A DNA stretch of 64,000 bases from Rhopalosiphum padi (GCF_020882245.1 NC_083599.1:18734865-18798864), one strand, 5' to 3'; shown: positions 23,770-38,234, numbered from the stretch's first letter. Numbers and translations: made by a program. The notes: generated by a model not told the origin, from the sequence alone.

Positions 23770-26700
23770 TTTTGGTTAAAAAATCATAAATTTACAGTCG
23801 TCATGTGCTGCTCTGCTAAGTATAGCGGCAGCGTTCGAGAACAGTGTTCATGCCACCACCCCGCGCGCGACTGCAGCCGTACCGCACCATAGGTTTAAAC
23901 TGGTTTTCATATCGCAGTTTATAAATAAATATTGTCAATTACGATAACAATTATGTTGGTGACCGAATAATATTTTAACCGATATTGAATTTTATATTTC
24001 GTGTATTATTATTCTGCACGCCGTATTAAAGATCTCACGTTATCATAAAATTATTATAATTTGTTTAATAAAAGTACGATTTGAATAATTATTTTTTTAA
24101 TCTTGAAGAGAATTTGATGATTTAGTTAATTTTATTTACGCTGAACCATATATGAAAAAAAAAATATGAAATTTAAATCGATATAACAAAAAAACACCTT
24201 AGGTACCTACAATCTGCACGGTTACATATGAATAAATAATAGCCTGTTGAATAAAGTGACAAATGTAATTAATGTACTTACGATATAACTCGATAACTTA
24301 TAATAGTCTAAATAATAAGTGATTTAAATCCCTAATTATATTAATTATTTACATAAATCAGTCAAATACTGTAATTATTTTTAATTAGTAGGTACGTCTA
24401 TTACAGATTATTTATTTATTAAATTTAATAATAACAAATAAACAAATTTAAGCCAATTCAAAATATGACAAAACTAGTTGACACCAATATACTTTTTTTT
24501 TTTAAATTATTAATTAAATAATTATATTTACAACCAATATAATATACTATAAGTACATTTGATACGAGAATGAGAAGCACTCGAGTACAAAATAAATCGT
24601 CAAATCGTATAAAATATTAAAATAATAAAGCTATGTAGTTATAACATATCAGAATATTATATGTATATCATAATATGATAATATATAGTAGTAATTACTA
24701 ATTATTGTTATAATATATTTTTTTTTTAAATATTAGAAACGGTTTTATTTATTTTTCATTTATTACTTTCATTTTTTAATTTTCGCTTTTTTTGTTTTTA
24801 TATTTTCCAAAATATGTTGAGGATCTAAAATTTTGAAAATTACCAAAAATGTGTATTTAGATATTACCTATCTCCTCCCAAAAACTCCATACCAATCTGA
24901 AGTCACTGGACTTATAAAAAGAAACACAATGTCATATTGTAATTCACATTGACTTATTTTATTGGCTTTTGGTAATTTTTTTTTAGAGTAATAATAGGTA
25001 TCACATATGAAAATTTAGTTAGGTACAAACTATAAATTCTTCGAAAACCAAATACAATATACAAATTAAACTTCATAGAAAATATAAACAAGTTAATTTG
25101 GCATATTTAACTGTGCAATCAATATAAATTGATTAAATTAAAATTGAATTACTTTTTACAAAATATTAATAATCATACAATTTATTATAAAAAAATACTT
25201 AGACACAATTTTTTTTTTTAATATGTATTTGAAGTTAAGCTCTACACAGGGCCGTTTTCAGCCTTTTTGAGGCCCTGGTCAGTGAATTTATTTAATTTAA
25301 TTTATTCGCAAAGTAAAAATGCTTAAACAATTTAAAACAATGCTCTTTATAAGTTATTTATTTCTCAATTACGAAATATCGAAAAATGTATTTTCAGAAT
25401 TTTTTTACTAGTGTTTTAAGTTAGTATTTTGATATAATTCATTAAAATCTCAAAAATATATAAACTATATAATAAGAAATTTATAAAAATGTCTTCACAA
25501 ACAATTTTGATATTTTGTAATACTCATTTTTTAAAATAAATAATACTCGTAAATAAATAAAATAACAGTAGGTACCTATATATGTATACTTGAAATTTTC
25601 ACCAAATGTTTATATTATTATTTTTATTATAAAATACAATTTTCAAAATTCTTTAACTCTTTTTGAACTACTTATATAGGCGTGACAAATATTCATCTAT
25701 TTAATTTTTTTTCTTCCATAAATGGTTCAACATTTTTAAACATTTAATACAAGATCCTAAATAACTTAATTTTTTATGTGTATAAAAATATAAAATACAT
25801 AAGCGCAATTTTTTATAAATGCATTTGAAGTTTAAGCTTCATTTTAGTCCCTTTAATTGTGTTTATGCATTTAATCGACTTAAATACTAAATAATCCCAA
25901 AAATATTTAAAGTTTACCTAATTGTTTCCCATGATGAACGCACGATAATTAATTATTAGCACCAGTCACTATTTTTTTGTAAATTTTGCTACTACACACT
26001 TTTTTTTTTTATTTGCATATCTAGACAATATCAGGGTTATCACTAGTAAAGATAAACTTTTTTCGTCTATTTGTCATTTGTTATTGCACACAAAGATAAG
26101 GGCTGATCAGCACCTAAGAAAAAGGTTCTACAACAGGTTTGATTATACCACAGAAAATTCTTTTATCTATTCTGTGATTATACCTTGGAATTGTGCCTTG
26201 AGGATTGAATTAAAATAAAAACGAATTAAATTATATAATCCTTATTTAATTATTAAAAAAAATATTCGTGTTTTATAAAAATATTGTTTTGGATACGAAT
26301 TGCTAAAATGTCCTCATTCAAGAACTCTGATTTTTTTTTTTTGATATCGGTTTTTGTTTTTAATATATTCATTTTACGTACGGAGATGATTTGTCAGTCT
26401 ATAGGATAATTAGTATAGGATATATTATATGATAACTTATATTTAAATAATTGTGATGTACAATATTTTACTTGATTTCGTAAACAAATTAATTTCATAT
26501 GCTCATAAAAATTTTTCTATATTGATGCTGGAATTTTTTTATAGTCATTTGAAGAAAAAGTTATGGATAACCTTTTGTTGTGTTTTTTTTAACCTTAGAT
26601 ATAAATTATTACAAAAATTTTATGAATTTTCAACTTCTAAATGCCTTGCAAATGTTCGCAATTTTGATATATTTTGTAAACATTTGAACTTTTAATGCTT

Positions 26701-28609
26701 ATAAGTTATAAGCAAAAAATGTGACTAACGATTTTTGATTTTTTTTTTTTTACTACCATAAGAACAACTTATAATAAACATTATATTAAATTTTAAAGAT
26801 TTTTTGAAAGCCGAATTTGTTTTATCGATATTTCAAGAAAAAAATTCCCGTTTTTCCGTTACTTTTTCAAGGTTTTTCCTGACGCTTTTGAAAACTACTA
26901 CACAGCATATTTTACTTTTGACCACAAAGTACCAACTAGATTCAATTTCCTTTTCAAAGAGGGACTGAAGTCAAAAATCAAAGCACTATTACTACTCTAA
27001 AACGTGATGACAGACACAAAAATAAAAATAATAAAAACATTCATATACGTACGTAAACATAATAAAATAAAAATTTAATGAGAAAATAAGTGTGACAAAA
27101 TTAAATTAGTATACCTAACAGTGATTCATGTTTACTTGCTTACACGTACATACCTACTTAGATACTCGAACTGTAAATAAATAAAACGACAAACATAATC
27201 GTAATACGACATTTTATTTTGAATTTTTTGCATTTTTTTCAATAATTTTATCGTTTAGTGTATATAATAGGTAATCTATTTTTCAGCAATTACAATAAAT
27301 TTTTGTTACCAAATTTCGATAGATAATGAAAAAATAAATATTTTTTTTTAAATAGGATTTGATATATTTTAAATACACACCAATTTCGTCTATTGGTATC
27401 TAATATTTGAGATAAATTTATGAATACATATAGTACATTCATTTATATTATTTTATACATTTTTTATTCAACTATAATATGTTTAGTTTTTTTTTTAAAT
27501 GTACGAGGTAAAAAGTATAAAATTGTCAAATGTTTATATTATTATATTACACTTTAAATAAACATAAATTGAAAGTAAAGTCGTATTATTTAAAAGGTAT
27601 TTTTTTTTTTAATTCGATTCGATATCTATATTTATTAAAGACATATTATCTACATGTTTTGACGATTTTAAGTGTGTATATTAGTGCATGCTTTTTTAAC
27701 TAATTTTTAATACATGAATTTCCGGGTCATATATTTATAAATAAAATGTATTTTCTTAGGTTTAGTATCAGAGAATACCAAGGTATTCAATTTAAATATT
27801 TGATAGACAAAAACATTTTTGGAAAAATGGTGGAAGACAAATTTTTTAAATTATTGGGTTGATTTACGGCGTGTTGGGGCTAATGATGGGGATATTCTTC
27901 GTTGCAATAGTTATATTAACTATACTTGTGGACACATTTATGTATCAAACTTTTTGGCAAGACTTTTTTCTAGCATTACCTACCCATATAATTTAATACT
28001 TCGGTCTCATAAACACAGCTATAGGTACTTGTACATTAAAAATCAAGAGTTTGATGCGTTGGAAATAATAAACTTTCAGTGTCATAAAAAAAAAAACAAT
28101 AATTATCCGAATTTGTAGCATGAAATGGTTTAAAACCATCAAAATTAATAATGTATGTATATATTTATATGAATGAATGTAGTGATTAATATATTGATTT
28201 GTTTAATTTGTATGTACATTTATTATATTTATAACTATAAATTAAATTGTAATTATATTTTATTCATAACGTTATATTAATCGATGGCAATAATTTATAA
28301 ATTATTAGTATTATTAAATTGTTACTGATAGTTTTTTAAATAATAACTATATGTTGTAAAATAGCTTTTATAATTTAGTTTAAGTATTTCCATACATATT
28401 TAGGGAACAGAAACTTCAATCAATAATACGATAAATAATATCGTAAAATTAGTTTATGAACGCGCAAGCGAGCGCGCGCTTATCAAATTCAAATTTCAAA
28501 TTACCCCAGTAATATAAATACAAAATAGCATTGACGCGAAACGTTCTAGACGGCGGTCCGAGAAATAATAATGTGCCGCTCCTGAGACTATTGCGCGTAG
28601 CCCCTCTTT

Positions 28610-28701
28610 GGTAAAAGTGGGCGTGGTTACGGGTGACCGCCGCCGCGGCGATATGAAATTCAACGCCATCTCTTGAGCGTTGTATACGTTTCACTTTTAC
28701 C
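28610..28701. repeat. Subterminal inverted repeat in GC-rich transposon end
   Basis: GGTAAAAGTG at 28610-28619 and CACTTTTACC at 28692-28701 are perfect inverted copies around a G+C-rich loop with GTGACCGCCGCCGCGGCG. This is the likely transposase-binding or structured end of the TTAA element. Confidence 0.5.
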
Positions 28702-28716
28702 AGAACGGCCTCTTAA

Positions 28717-31700
28717 AATGTTCTACATGTAATTCCAAACCAGAATCAGTTTTTAATTTTTCCAAAAACTCGTTATTTCAAATTTTGGGTTTTCAAAAAT
28801 AGTTCGACCTAAGTACGACGTTTAAAAATCCTTAATAACGATTTTTCGAAAAATCAAAAGCATACAACTTATGAAGCTGGTTATGGGGATCAATTTTATG
28901 TCTTACGACTTTCGTCCTATCTCTCATGGTTTTCCCGTAAAACACTTCGTAAACGAGAATTTTCATTTTTCGAAATTTTCAATTTTCATTCGCTTTTCCT
29001 AGGTCACCTGGTGGTCCAACGACAATTTATCACAGAAGTTAAAATGTTCCACATGTAATTCCAAACCAGAATCAGTTTTTCATTTATCCAAAAACTCGTT
29101 ATTTCAAATTTTGGGTTTTCAAAAATCGTTCGACCTAAGTACGACGTTTAAAAATCCTTAATAACGATTTTTCGAAAAATCAAAAGCATACAACTTATGA
29201 AGCTGGTTATGGGGATCAATTTTATGTCCCACCACTTTCGTCCTATCTCTCACGGTTTTCCCGTAAAACACTTCGTAAACGAGAATTTTCATTTTTCAAA
29301 ATTTTCAATTTTCATTCGCTTTTCCTAGGTCACCTGGTGGTTCAACGACAATTTATCACAGAAGTTAAAATGTTCTACATGTAATTCCAAACCAGAATCA
29401 GTTTTTCATTTATCTAAAAACTCGTTATTTCAAATTTTGGGTTTTCAAAAATCGTTCGACCTAAGTACGACGTTTAAAAATCCTTAATAACGGTTTTTCG
29501 AAAAATCAAAAGCATACAACTTATGAAGCTGGTTATGGGGATCAATTTTATGTCCCACGACTTTCGTCCTATCTCTCACGGTGTTCCCGTAAAACACTTT
29601 GTAAACGAGAATTTTCATTTTTCGATATTTTCAATTTTCATTCGAGTTTTCTCAGTCACCTGGTGGTCCAACGACAATTTATCACAGACGTTAAAATGTT
29701 CTAAATGTAATTCCAAACCAGAATCAGTTTTTCATTTATCCAAAAACTCGTTATTTCAAATTTTGGGTTTTCAAAAATCGTTCGACCTAAGTACGACGTT
29801 TAAAAATCCTTAATAACGATTTTTCGAAAAATCAAAAGCATACAACTTATGAAGCTGGTTATGGGGATCAATTTTATGTCCCACCACTTTCGTCCTATCT
29901 CTCATGGTTTTCCCGTAAAACACTTCGTAAACGAGAATTTTCATTTTTCGAAATTTTCAATTTTCATTCGCTTTTCCTAGGTCACCTGGTGGTCCAACGA
30001 CAATTTATCACAGAAGTTAAAATGTTCCACATGTAATTCCAAACCAGAATCAGTTTTTCATTTATCCAAAAACTCGTTATTTCAAATTTTGGGTTTTCAA
30101 AAATAGTTCGACCTAAGTATGACGTTTAAAAATCCTTAATAACGATTTTTCGAAAAATCAAAAGCATACAACATATGAAGATGGTTATGGGGATCAATTT
30201 TATGTCTTACGACTTTCGTCCTATCTCTCATGGTTTTCCCGTAAAACACTTCGTAAACGAGAATTTTCATTTTTCGAAATTTTCAATTTTCATTCGCTTT
30301 TCCTAGGTCACCTGGTGGTCCAACGACAATTTATCACAGAAGTTAAAATGTTCCACATGTAATTCCAAACCAGAATCAGTTTTTCATTTATCCAAAAACT
30401 CGTTATTTCAAATTTTGGGTTTTCAAAAAAAGTTCGACCTAAGTATGACGTTTAAAAATCCTTAATAACGATTTTTCGAAAAATCAAAAGCATACAACTT
30501 ATGAAGCTGGTTATGGGGATCAATTTTATGTCCCACGACTTTCGTCCTATCTCTCACGGTTTTCCCGTAAAACACTTCGTAAACGAGAATTTTCATTTTT
30601 CAAAATTTTCAATTTTCATTCGCTTTTCCTAGGTCACCTGGTGGTTCAACGACAATATATCACAGAAGTTAAAATGTTCTACATGTAATTCCAAACCAGA
30701 TTCAGTTTTTAATTTTTCCAAAAACTCGTTATTTCAAATTTTGGGTTTTCAAAAATCGTTCGACCTAAGTACGACGTTTAAAAATCCTTAATAACGATTT
30801 TTCGAAAAATCAAAAGCATACAACTTATGAAGCTGGTTATGGGGATCAATTATATGTCCCACCACTTTCGTCCTATCTCTCACGGTTTTCCCGTAAAACA
30901 CTTCGTAAACGAGAATTTTCATTTTTCAAAATTTTCAATTTTCATTCGCTTTTCCTAGGTCACCTGGTGGTTCAACGACAATTTATCACAGAAGTTAAAA
31001 TGTTCTACATGTAATTCCAAACCAGAATCAGTTTTTCATTTATCCAAAAACTCGTTATTTCAAATTTTGGGTTTTCAAAAATCGTTCGACCTAAGTACGA
31101 CGTTTAAAAATCCTTAATAACGGTTTTTCGAAAAATCAAAAGCATACAACATATGAAGATGGTTATGGGGATCAATTTTATGTCTTACGACTTTCGTCCT
31201 ATCTCTCATGGTTTTCCCGTAAAACACTTCGTAAACGAGAATTTTCATTTTTCGAAATTTTCAATTTTCATTCGCTTTTCCTAGGTCACCTGGTGGTCCA
31301 ACGACAATTTATCACAGAAGTTAAAATGTTCCACATGTAATTCCAAACCAGAATCAGTTTTTCATTTATCCAAAAACTCGTTATTTCAAATTTTGGGTTT
31401 TCAAAAATAGTTCGACCTAAGTATGACGTTTAAAAATCCTTAATAACGATTTTTCGAAAAATCAAAAGCATACAACTTATGAAGCTGGTTATGGGGATCA
31501 ATTTTATGTCCCACGACTTTCGTCCTATCTCTCACGGTTTTCCCGTAAAACACTTCGTAAACGAGAATTTTCATTTTTCAAAATTTTCAATTTTCATTCG
31601 CTTTTCCTAGGTCACCTGGTGGTTCAACGACAATTTATCACAGAAGATAAAATGTTCTACATGTAATTCCAAACCAGAATCAGTTTTTCATTTATCCAAA

Positions 31701-32858
31701 AACTCGTTATTTCAAATTTTGGGTTTTCAAAAATCGTTCGACCTAAGTACGACGTTTAAAAATCCTTAATAACGGTTTTTCGAAAAATCAAAAGCATACA
31801 ACATATGAAGATGGTTATGGGGATCAATTTTATGTCTTACGACTTTCGTCCTATCTCTCACGGTTTTCCCGTAGAACACTTCGTAAACGAGAATTTTCAT
31901 TTTTCGAAATTTTCAATTTTCATTCGCTTTTCCTAGGTCACCTGGTGGTTCAACGACAATTTATCACAGAAGTGAAAATGTTCTACATGTAATTCCAAAC
32001 CAGAATCAGTTTTTCATTTTTCCAAAAACTCGTTATTTCAAATTTTGGGTTTTCAAAAATCGTTCGACCTAAGTACGACGTTTAAAAATCCTTAATAACG
32101 GTTTTTCGAAAAATCAAAAGCATACAACATATGAAGATGGTTATGGGGATCAATTTTATGTCTTACGACTTTCGTCCTATCTCTCACGGTTTTCCCGTAG
32201 AACACTTCGTAAACGAGAATTTTCATTTTTCGATATTTTCAATTTTCATTCGAGTTTTCTCAGTCACCTGGTGGTCCAACGACAATTTATCACAGACGTT
32301 AAAATGTTCTAAATGTAATTCTAAATCAGAATCAGTTTTTTCTTTTTCCAAAAACTCGTTATTTCAAATTTTGGGTTTTCAAAAATAGTTCGACCTAAGT
32401 ATGACGTTTAAAAATCCTTAATAACAGTTTTTCGAAAAATCAAAAGCATACAACTTATGGAGCTGGTTATGGGGATCAATTTTATGTCTTACGACTTTCG
32501 TCCTATCTCTCAAGGTTTTCCCGTAAAACACTTCTTAAACGAGAATTTTCATTTTTCGGAAATTTCAATTTTCATTCGCTTTTCCTAGGTCACCTGGTGG
32601 TCCAACGACAATTTATCACAGACGTTAAAATGTTCTAAATGTAATTCTAAATCAGAATCAGTTTTTTCTTTTTTCCAAAAACTCGTTATTTCAAATTTTG
32701 GGTTTTCAAAAATAGTTCGACCTAAGTATGACGTTTAAAAATCCTTAATAACGGTTTTTCGAAAAATCAAAAGCATACAACTTATGGAGCTGGTTATAGG
32801 GATCAATTTTATGTCTTACGACTTTCGTCCTATCTCTCACGGTTTTCCCGTAAAACAC
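28717..32858. repeat. 326-bp satellite array (12 full monomers plus parts)
   Basis: The landmark GAAG(C/A)TGGTTATGG starts at 28873, 29199, 29525, 29851, 30177, 30503, 30829, 31155, 31481, 31807, 32133, 32459 and 32786. The step is 326 eleven times, then 327. 28717-28872 is the right half of the monomer split by the TTAA element, and the last monomer is cut at about 32858. Monomers fall in two main variants (CTGG and ATGG). The 96- and 85-codon frames at 29523 and 32131 exist only because single changes remove a stop from the monomer; 326 is not divisible by three, so the array is not coding. Confidence 0.97.
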
Positions 32859-33844
32859 ATGGATTTATTTTTTTACGGTTACTTGAAGGAAAACTTATGG
32901 ATAACCTACTATTGGATTTTTGAACCTTAAGTATAAATCACAAAGATTTTATGAATTTTCAACTTCAAAATTCTTTGCAAATTTTCGTGATTTTGATATA
33001 TTTTTTAAACATTTGAACTTTAAATGCTTATAAACAAAAATTGTGACTAACGATTTTTGATTTATTTTTTACTACGATAAGTTTCAATTATCTATAAGTA
33101 GCTAATTAAATGTCAAAATATTTTGAAAATTTAATCGCAAATAGATAACGCTAATATAAACGTTTGTTGAAAATTTCAAGTATTTACAATGATTCGTTTT
33201 TGACTTACAGCAAAATCAAAAAATCGATTTTGTCTTTTCAAAGAGGGGCTGAAGTCAAAAACGAAGCATTATTACTACTCCAAAAAGTGATGACGGACAC
33301 AAAAATAATACAAACATCATTGTAAAATCAATACATTCGTCACTCCGTTCAGAATCTAAAAATATTAATTTGTATTATTCGTCAAAATTAACTTATAAAA
33401 TCATATTTTATAGTTTTTATGAAGTAAAAATATCAGATTAAATGAAACATGTGCAAGTTAAAAAAGATAAATTAGAATCGTTTTCTTAATAAAGACACTT
33501 ACTTGTGTTAACTTCGGGCATAAAATATGAACAATTCGTTTATAATATCAAAAATCTTTATTAAATGAACAACAACTACACCCAATAGCTAAGTAAAAAC
33601 AACCATCAGTTATGTTAAAAGGCCGTCCGGTGAACGGCACACAACCGACTAGTTTTACTCTGTGGCGATCGGGCATCGGCCGACCGATGTCGTCCCCACT
33701 ACCGAAATTTTAAGAATAAACAATACAAGCTAAAGTTGTTTACTATTATTTTATTCAGATATTTAACAAATCTCAATTGTTTCACAGCTATTAATTTAGT
33801 ATCAATTATATTCAATAACCATTGCACGCACATGCAATTTAATA
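32859..33844. repeat. Segmental duplicate of 19277-20262 (right copy)
   Basis: Begins abruptly within a 326-bp monomer and follows the left copy at offset 13582 through the GC-rich patch at 33619-33694 and the exon stub, then enters 183-bp satellite. The junction at about 32858 is a rearrangement breakpoint. Confidence 0.8.
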
Positions 33845-34658
33845 ATAATAAATTAGAATCATTTTCTTAACATAATGGTCCAGGTTTCAAGATATTAACT
33901 TGAGAATTGTTTGTTTTATAAGCAGATCATAAAATAAATATTTAATATTCGTCAAAATTATCTTATAAAATCATGTTTTATAGTTTTAATGAAGTATCTG
34001 CTTAAATGAGATGTATGAAAAATAATAATAATAAATTAGAATCATTTTCTTAATATAATGGTCCAGGTTTCAAGATATTAACTTGAGAATTGTGTGTTTT
34101 ATAAACAGATCAAAAAATAAATATTTAATATTCGTCAAAATTATCTTATAAAATCATGTTTTATAGTTTTAATGAAGTATCTGCTTAAATGAGATGTATG
34201 CAAGTTAATAATAATAAATTAGAATCATTTTCTTAACATAATGGTCCAGGTTTCAAGATATTAACTTGAGAATTGTTTGTTTTATAAGCAGATCATAAAA
34301 TAAATATTTAATATTCGTCAAAATTATCTTATAAAATCATGTTTTATAGTTTTAATGAAGTATCTGCTTAAATGAGATGTATGCAAGTTAATAATAATAA
34401 ATTAGAATCATTTTCTTAATATAGTGGTCCAGGTTTCAAGAGATTATCTTGAGAATTGTTTGTTTTATAAGCAGATCAAAAAAAAAATATTTAATGTTCG
34501 TCAAAATTATCATATAAAATCATGTTATATAGTGTTTATGAAAAATCTGCTTAAATGAAATGTATGCAAGTTAGTAATAACAAATTAGAATCATTTTCTT
34601 AATATAGTGGTCCAGGTTTCAAGAGAATTACTTGATAATTGTTTGTTTTATAAGCAGA
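33845..34658. repeat. 183-bp satellite, array B (~4.5 monomers)
   Basis: Same monomer as array A. It ends at 34658 because the Helitron is inserted there; the interrupted monomer resumes at 39695. Confidence 0.95.
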
Positions 34659-34690
34659 CTAGCAGACCCGGCGAACTCCGTTTCGCCACC
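34659..34690 (-). terminator. Helitron 3' end hairpin and CTAG terminus
   Basis: On the minus strand GGCGAA-ACGGAG-TTCGCC forms a 6-bp stem, followed by GGGTCTGCTAG. A stem-loop ~10 bases before CTRR is the Helitron transposition terminator. Confidence 0.85.
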
Positions 34691-37600
34691 AGATTCGTTT
34701 TATGTAACATTTCGTTTGGTGATTAAAAGATAAAGAAAAAAAAATTTTTTTGTTATATATTTGAAAAGGAAAATATTTATTTCATTTCACAACAGTAATA
34801 AATTCATTTCAATTACCTACTAAAATGAAGTGTTATTTAATTGTTTCATTGTAGTGCTCTTTGGTAAACCACATTTTTTGTTTTTTGGTCTGACGTTAAC
34901 ACAAACAAAGCGGATGGTTTCCCAACTCGTGAACACGCAACGTATAACTGTCCATGTGAAAAACAATGATTTTCCAAATTTATCCCGCAAACACTAAGCG
35001 ATTGGCCTTGCGACTTATTAATTGTCATTGCGAACGCAAGGCGAACTGGGAATTGCAATCGTTTGAAGTCAAACGGAAGATCAGTCGGAATCATTGGTAT
35101 TCGAGGAATACATACATTTTCACCTGCGTACTTTCCGTTAATAATGGTTGCCTCAATTAAATTCGGCATAAGTCTCTTTACCGAAAGTCGAGTACCGTTG
35201 CAAAGTCGCGGTGGATTCAAATTACGCAGTATCAAAATAACTGTACCTGTGTCTGGTATCTCCAGAGAATTCAAAAACTCCGTTGGATAATTTACTACAT
35301 CATCGGGATTTGTTATTGAATCAACGGATTTGTATGTCACCAAATCGCCAGCAATTTTTGATTGAATGGTGAAATTCAGTGCGTGGACATCATTATTCTT
35401 TGCTGCAAGAATTGCTCGTTGACTTAACCAAGCATAATTCTTATAATTCTCACTAATGTTTGGGAAAACATTTTCAATAAGAACTAATTGAGTGTCTACA
35501 AATCGGCAAAAGTCGTTGGTAAGAGTAATTAATCCAGATGTCGCATCAACTGGGACTTTTCCATTTCCAAGATCTAACAATTGTTTGGAAAATTGTGCAG
35601 CACTTTGATCATTTTGAAGTTGAACTCTCATATTAGTGGTTAGCGATAATGTTTTTACGTTATTCCATAAAGGTGATGCCTTTAGGCAAGCATTCAATTC
35701 ATCTGCAGGCGTTCCACGGGGAACTACTGGCAACGTCTGCCTGAAATCGCCTGCCAACAATATCATCAAGCCGCCAAAGATGTTGTTATTTCTCCGAAGA
35801 TCCTTCAGTGTGAAGTTAAGTGCTTCAAGTGATTTCTTATGTGCCATTGTGCACTCATCCCAAACAATGAGCTTGCATTGCATTAACAATTTTCCAATTG
35901 CACTGGATCGGGAAATATTGCACGTTGGAGTATCAATTGTGTTTAAATTGAGTGGCAACTTAAGCGCAGAATGTGCAGTACGACCGCCATCTAGAAGAGT
36001 CGCCGCAATTCCAGATGATGCTAACGCCAAAGCTATGTCACATCTTGATCGAATAGTGGCCAAAATCAATGAAATGACAAATGTTTTCCCTGTTCCTCCA
36101 GGTGCATCCAGGAAGAATAGACCACCAGTATTATTGTCCACCGCTTGCATTAATGTTTTGTATACTTGTTTTTGCTGTTCATTCAGCAACGGAACATTAT
36201 TTCTAACGAATTCCTGCAATGTATCAACATTGTATTGCAGCTCTCGATTTAATTCTTGGTTGAATGCATCGTGCATCGATCGATTTGGCGCAATCATTCC
36301 TACTTCAATCAGTAGCTTGTTTGCAATAGTCAAGCATTGATCCTCAATCAGAATCAATCCTTCATTGTAGATTTCATCGGTTATTTGGATGTCAGGATTA
36401 TTCGTTTGAATACGCAAGCGATGCAAGATATCTTCACATATGGCGTCTTTGTATTTGTTCCATAACTGAATTGGTTGTGAAGGAAAACATGTGGTGATGA
36501 TAATTGCGAACAGCGTTCGTATTTGGTACGCATTTGATGAAACAACTGAATCTGCAAGTGTTAAATCCCAATGAGAATCGTTCTCCAGCAAACCCAATAG
36601 TTGACATGCTTCTTGATATGTTTGGCATTGGTGGCCATTCACAGTTTTCAAATGCGCAAATGATTTCGGTCCACGTACATTTACTAACAGCAGTCGCAAA
36701 TAAAAACATTCATCGTTTCTAGGATGAACAGTGTACATACGACCTAGTGCATCAGTTGAAAACACCTGTGGCCAGTCTGGAACTGGGGTTCCTTGTTTGC
36801 GACGTTGGAATTTCTTTGTTGATTGATTCCAAGTGTAATACTTGGGCATTTCAACGTACATCAGCGTCGCTGCGAATGGATCTGCTTCACACATTGCAAA
36901 GAAGCTAGTCAATGTTGTCGATGGTGGTCTCTCAGCTCGTTGTGCCGCATTAGCCTCAGTGAAGTAAACTCTTTAGCCATTTTCCAAATGCACTGCTAAA
37001 TGTACAACTGTGGGATATCTTTCATGAATTTGAAATGACAATAATCGCCACAGTGCTTCATTAGTACTGACGTATCTGCCCATTTGGAAGTTGCTGATTT
37101 CGTCATTCACATTTTCCGACGCAATACCAAACACAGCCATGTCGCTGCCTTTTGTGACGTACTTGCACAAATATTTGATTGATTTGGCCGAATGACAACT
37201 CTCAACGTTTGCATGTGTTTCGAAAATTCGTGATAGCAGCGGGCAATATGGTACAATGAATTCATTTCCGATCTCAATCTCTTGATTTTGAACTTTAACT
37301 TTGATAGTTCGACCGTTATCTTCTTTTGAACGCCGACGATAAACTGGATATCCATCGTTCCCTGTGACTGTTTCAGCAACTAACGGTCGCGGATATCGTT
37401 TTGTGCACTTTCCATCAGCCATGCAAGGCGATAATGGATTTAATGCACCGCACGGTCCATGCACCATCTGTGTCGTCACAATGTCGTGTAGACGGGGATC
37501 AGTGACTGGATCAGGAATTTCAGCTGATATGATGTCATCCACTTCATTTGAATGTAATTTGTTCAGCAACCAAATTAGGATATGAGCATGCGGTAGTCCA

Positions 37601-38155
37601 CGCTTCTGCCATTCCACCGAGTACATATAACAACGTGTGTCACCAAAAACTCGATACTTAGTAAGCACATCCATCATAACCTTGAGTTTTTGCTGAAATA
37701 CTCTGGCGATTATGTCATGGCGATCTTGCGGTTTTTGACCCGGTTCCAACTCGCGTTCAATTTCCGTCCACTTCGGATTGCATGTGACCGTAATAAATAA
37801 ATCCGGAGTTCCATAATTTCGCACGTACGTCATAGCGTCTTGAGCGTATTCGTGCATGTGGCGTGGGCTTCCGATATAAGTTGATGGGAGAATCGTCAGT
37901 CGTCCAATATTCTGAACATCACCATCTGACTGAATAGCATCACGCAAGTGTATATAGTCCTCAGATCGTAGCTTTGGCTGATTGAATCTGATGAACGCTA
38001 AACGTTCGGTCTCGACTTTGACATACATGTCAACAGCGAATTGCTGGAATAGCCGACCGCACTTCAGAATGACATTCTCCTCATGTGTACGAATCATCAT
38101 ACGATACGCATAGTAATTCATTGCGCTTAGATTTTTATTATTCGTTGATACTCCT

Positions 38156-38234
38156 GAAAATGCAAAATTAAATGAATTGTTAATGGAAACCAATAAAAGT
38201 AATAATGGAAATAATTAGTGTGTGAATATTGTAC
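38156..38234 (-). other. RepHel intron 2 (79 bp)
   Basis: Donor ACAG|GTACAA and acceptor TTTTCAG|GAGTATC on the minus strand. One base is left over in exon 2 and two are supplied by exon 3, making a Gly codon and keeping the frame into exon 3. Confidence 0.8.

Larger units (their letters stand above)
23418..28712. mobile_element. Non-coding TTAA-flanked DNA transposon (5295 bp)
   Basis: Starts GAGGCCGTTCTGGTA and ends with its exact inverted complement TACCAGAACGGCCTC (15-bp perfect termini), flanked by TTAA on both sides (23414-23417, 28713-28716). TTAA targets are known for piggyBac and Sola3-type elements. GAG...CTC ends fit Sola3 better from memory, but this is uncertain. No transposase was recognised; the longest internal frame is about 99 codons. 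Inside are a long hairpin (23453-23769), a GC-rich right end (28440-28712) and a diverged copy of the dispersed repeat of 19126-19775 (about 26380-27030). It is probably non-autonomous. Confidence 0.8.

Noticed and set aside
27819..28118. 99-codon plus-strand frame inside the TTAA element, a possible transposase fragment
   Set aside because: No DDE, zinc finger or other motif recognised, and a frame of this length can arise by chance in a 5-kb AT-rich element.
29523..29813. 96-codon frame in the 326-bp satellite, also seen at 32131
   Set aside because: Open only where single substitutions remove a stop; the 326-bp period is not a multiple of three and other monomers are closed.
35636..36340. 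234-codon plus-strand frame
   Set aside because: It is antisense to the Helitron helicase, whose motifs (GGTGKT, Walker B) are clear on the minus strand.
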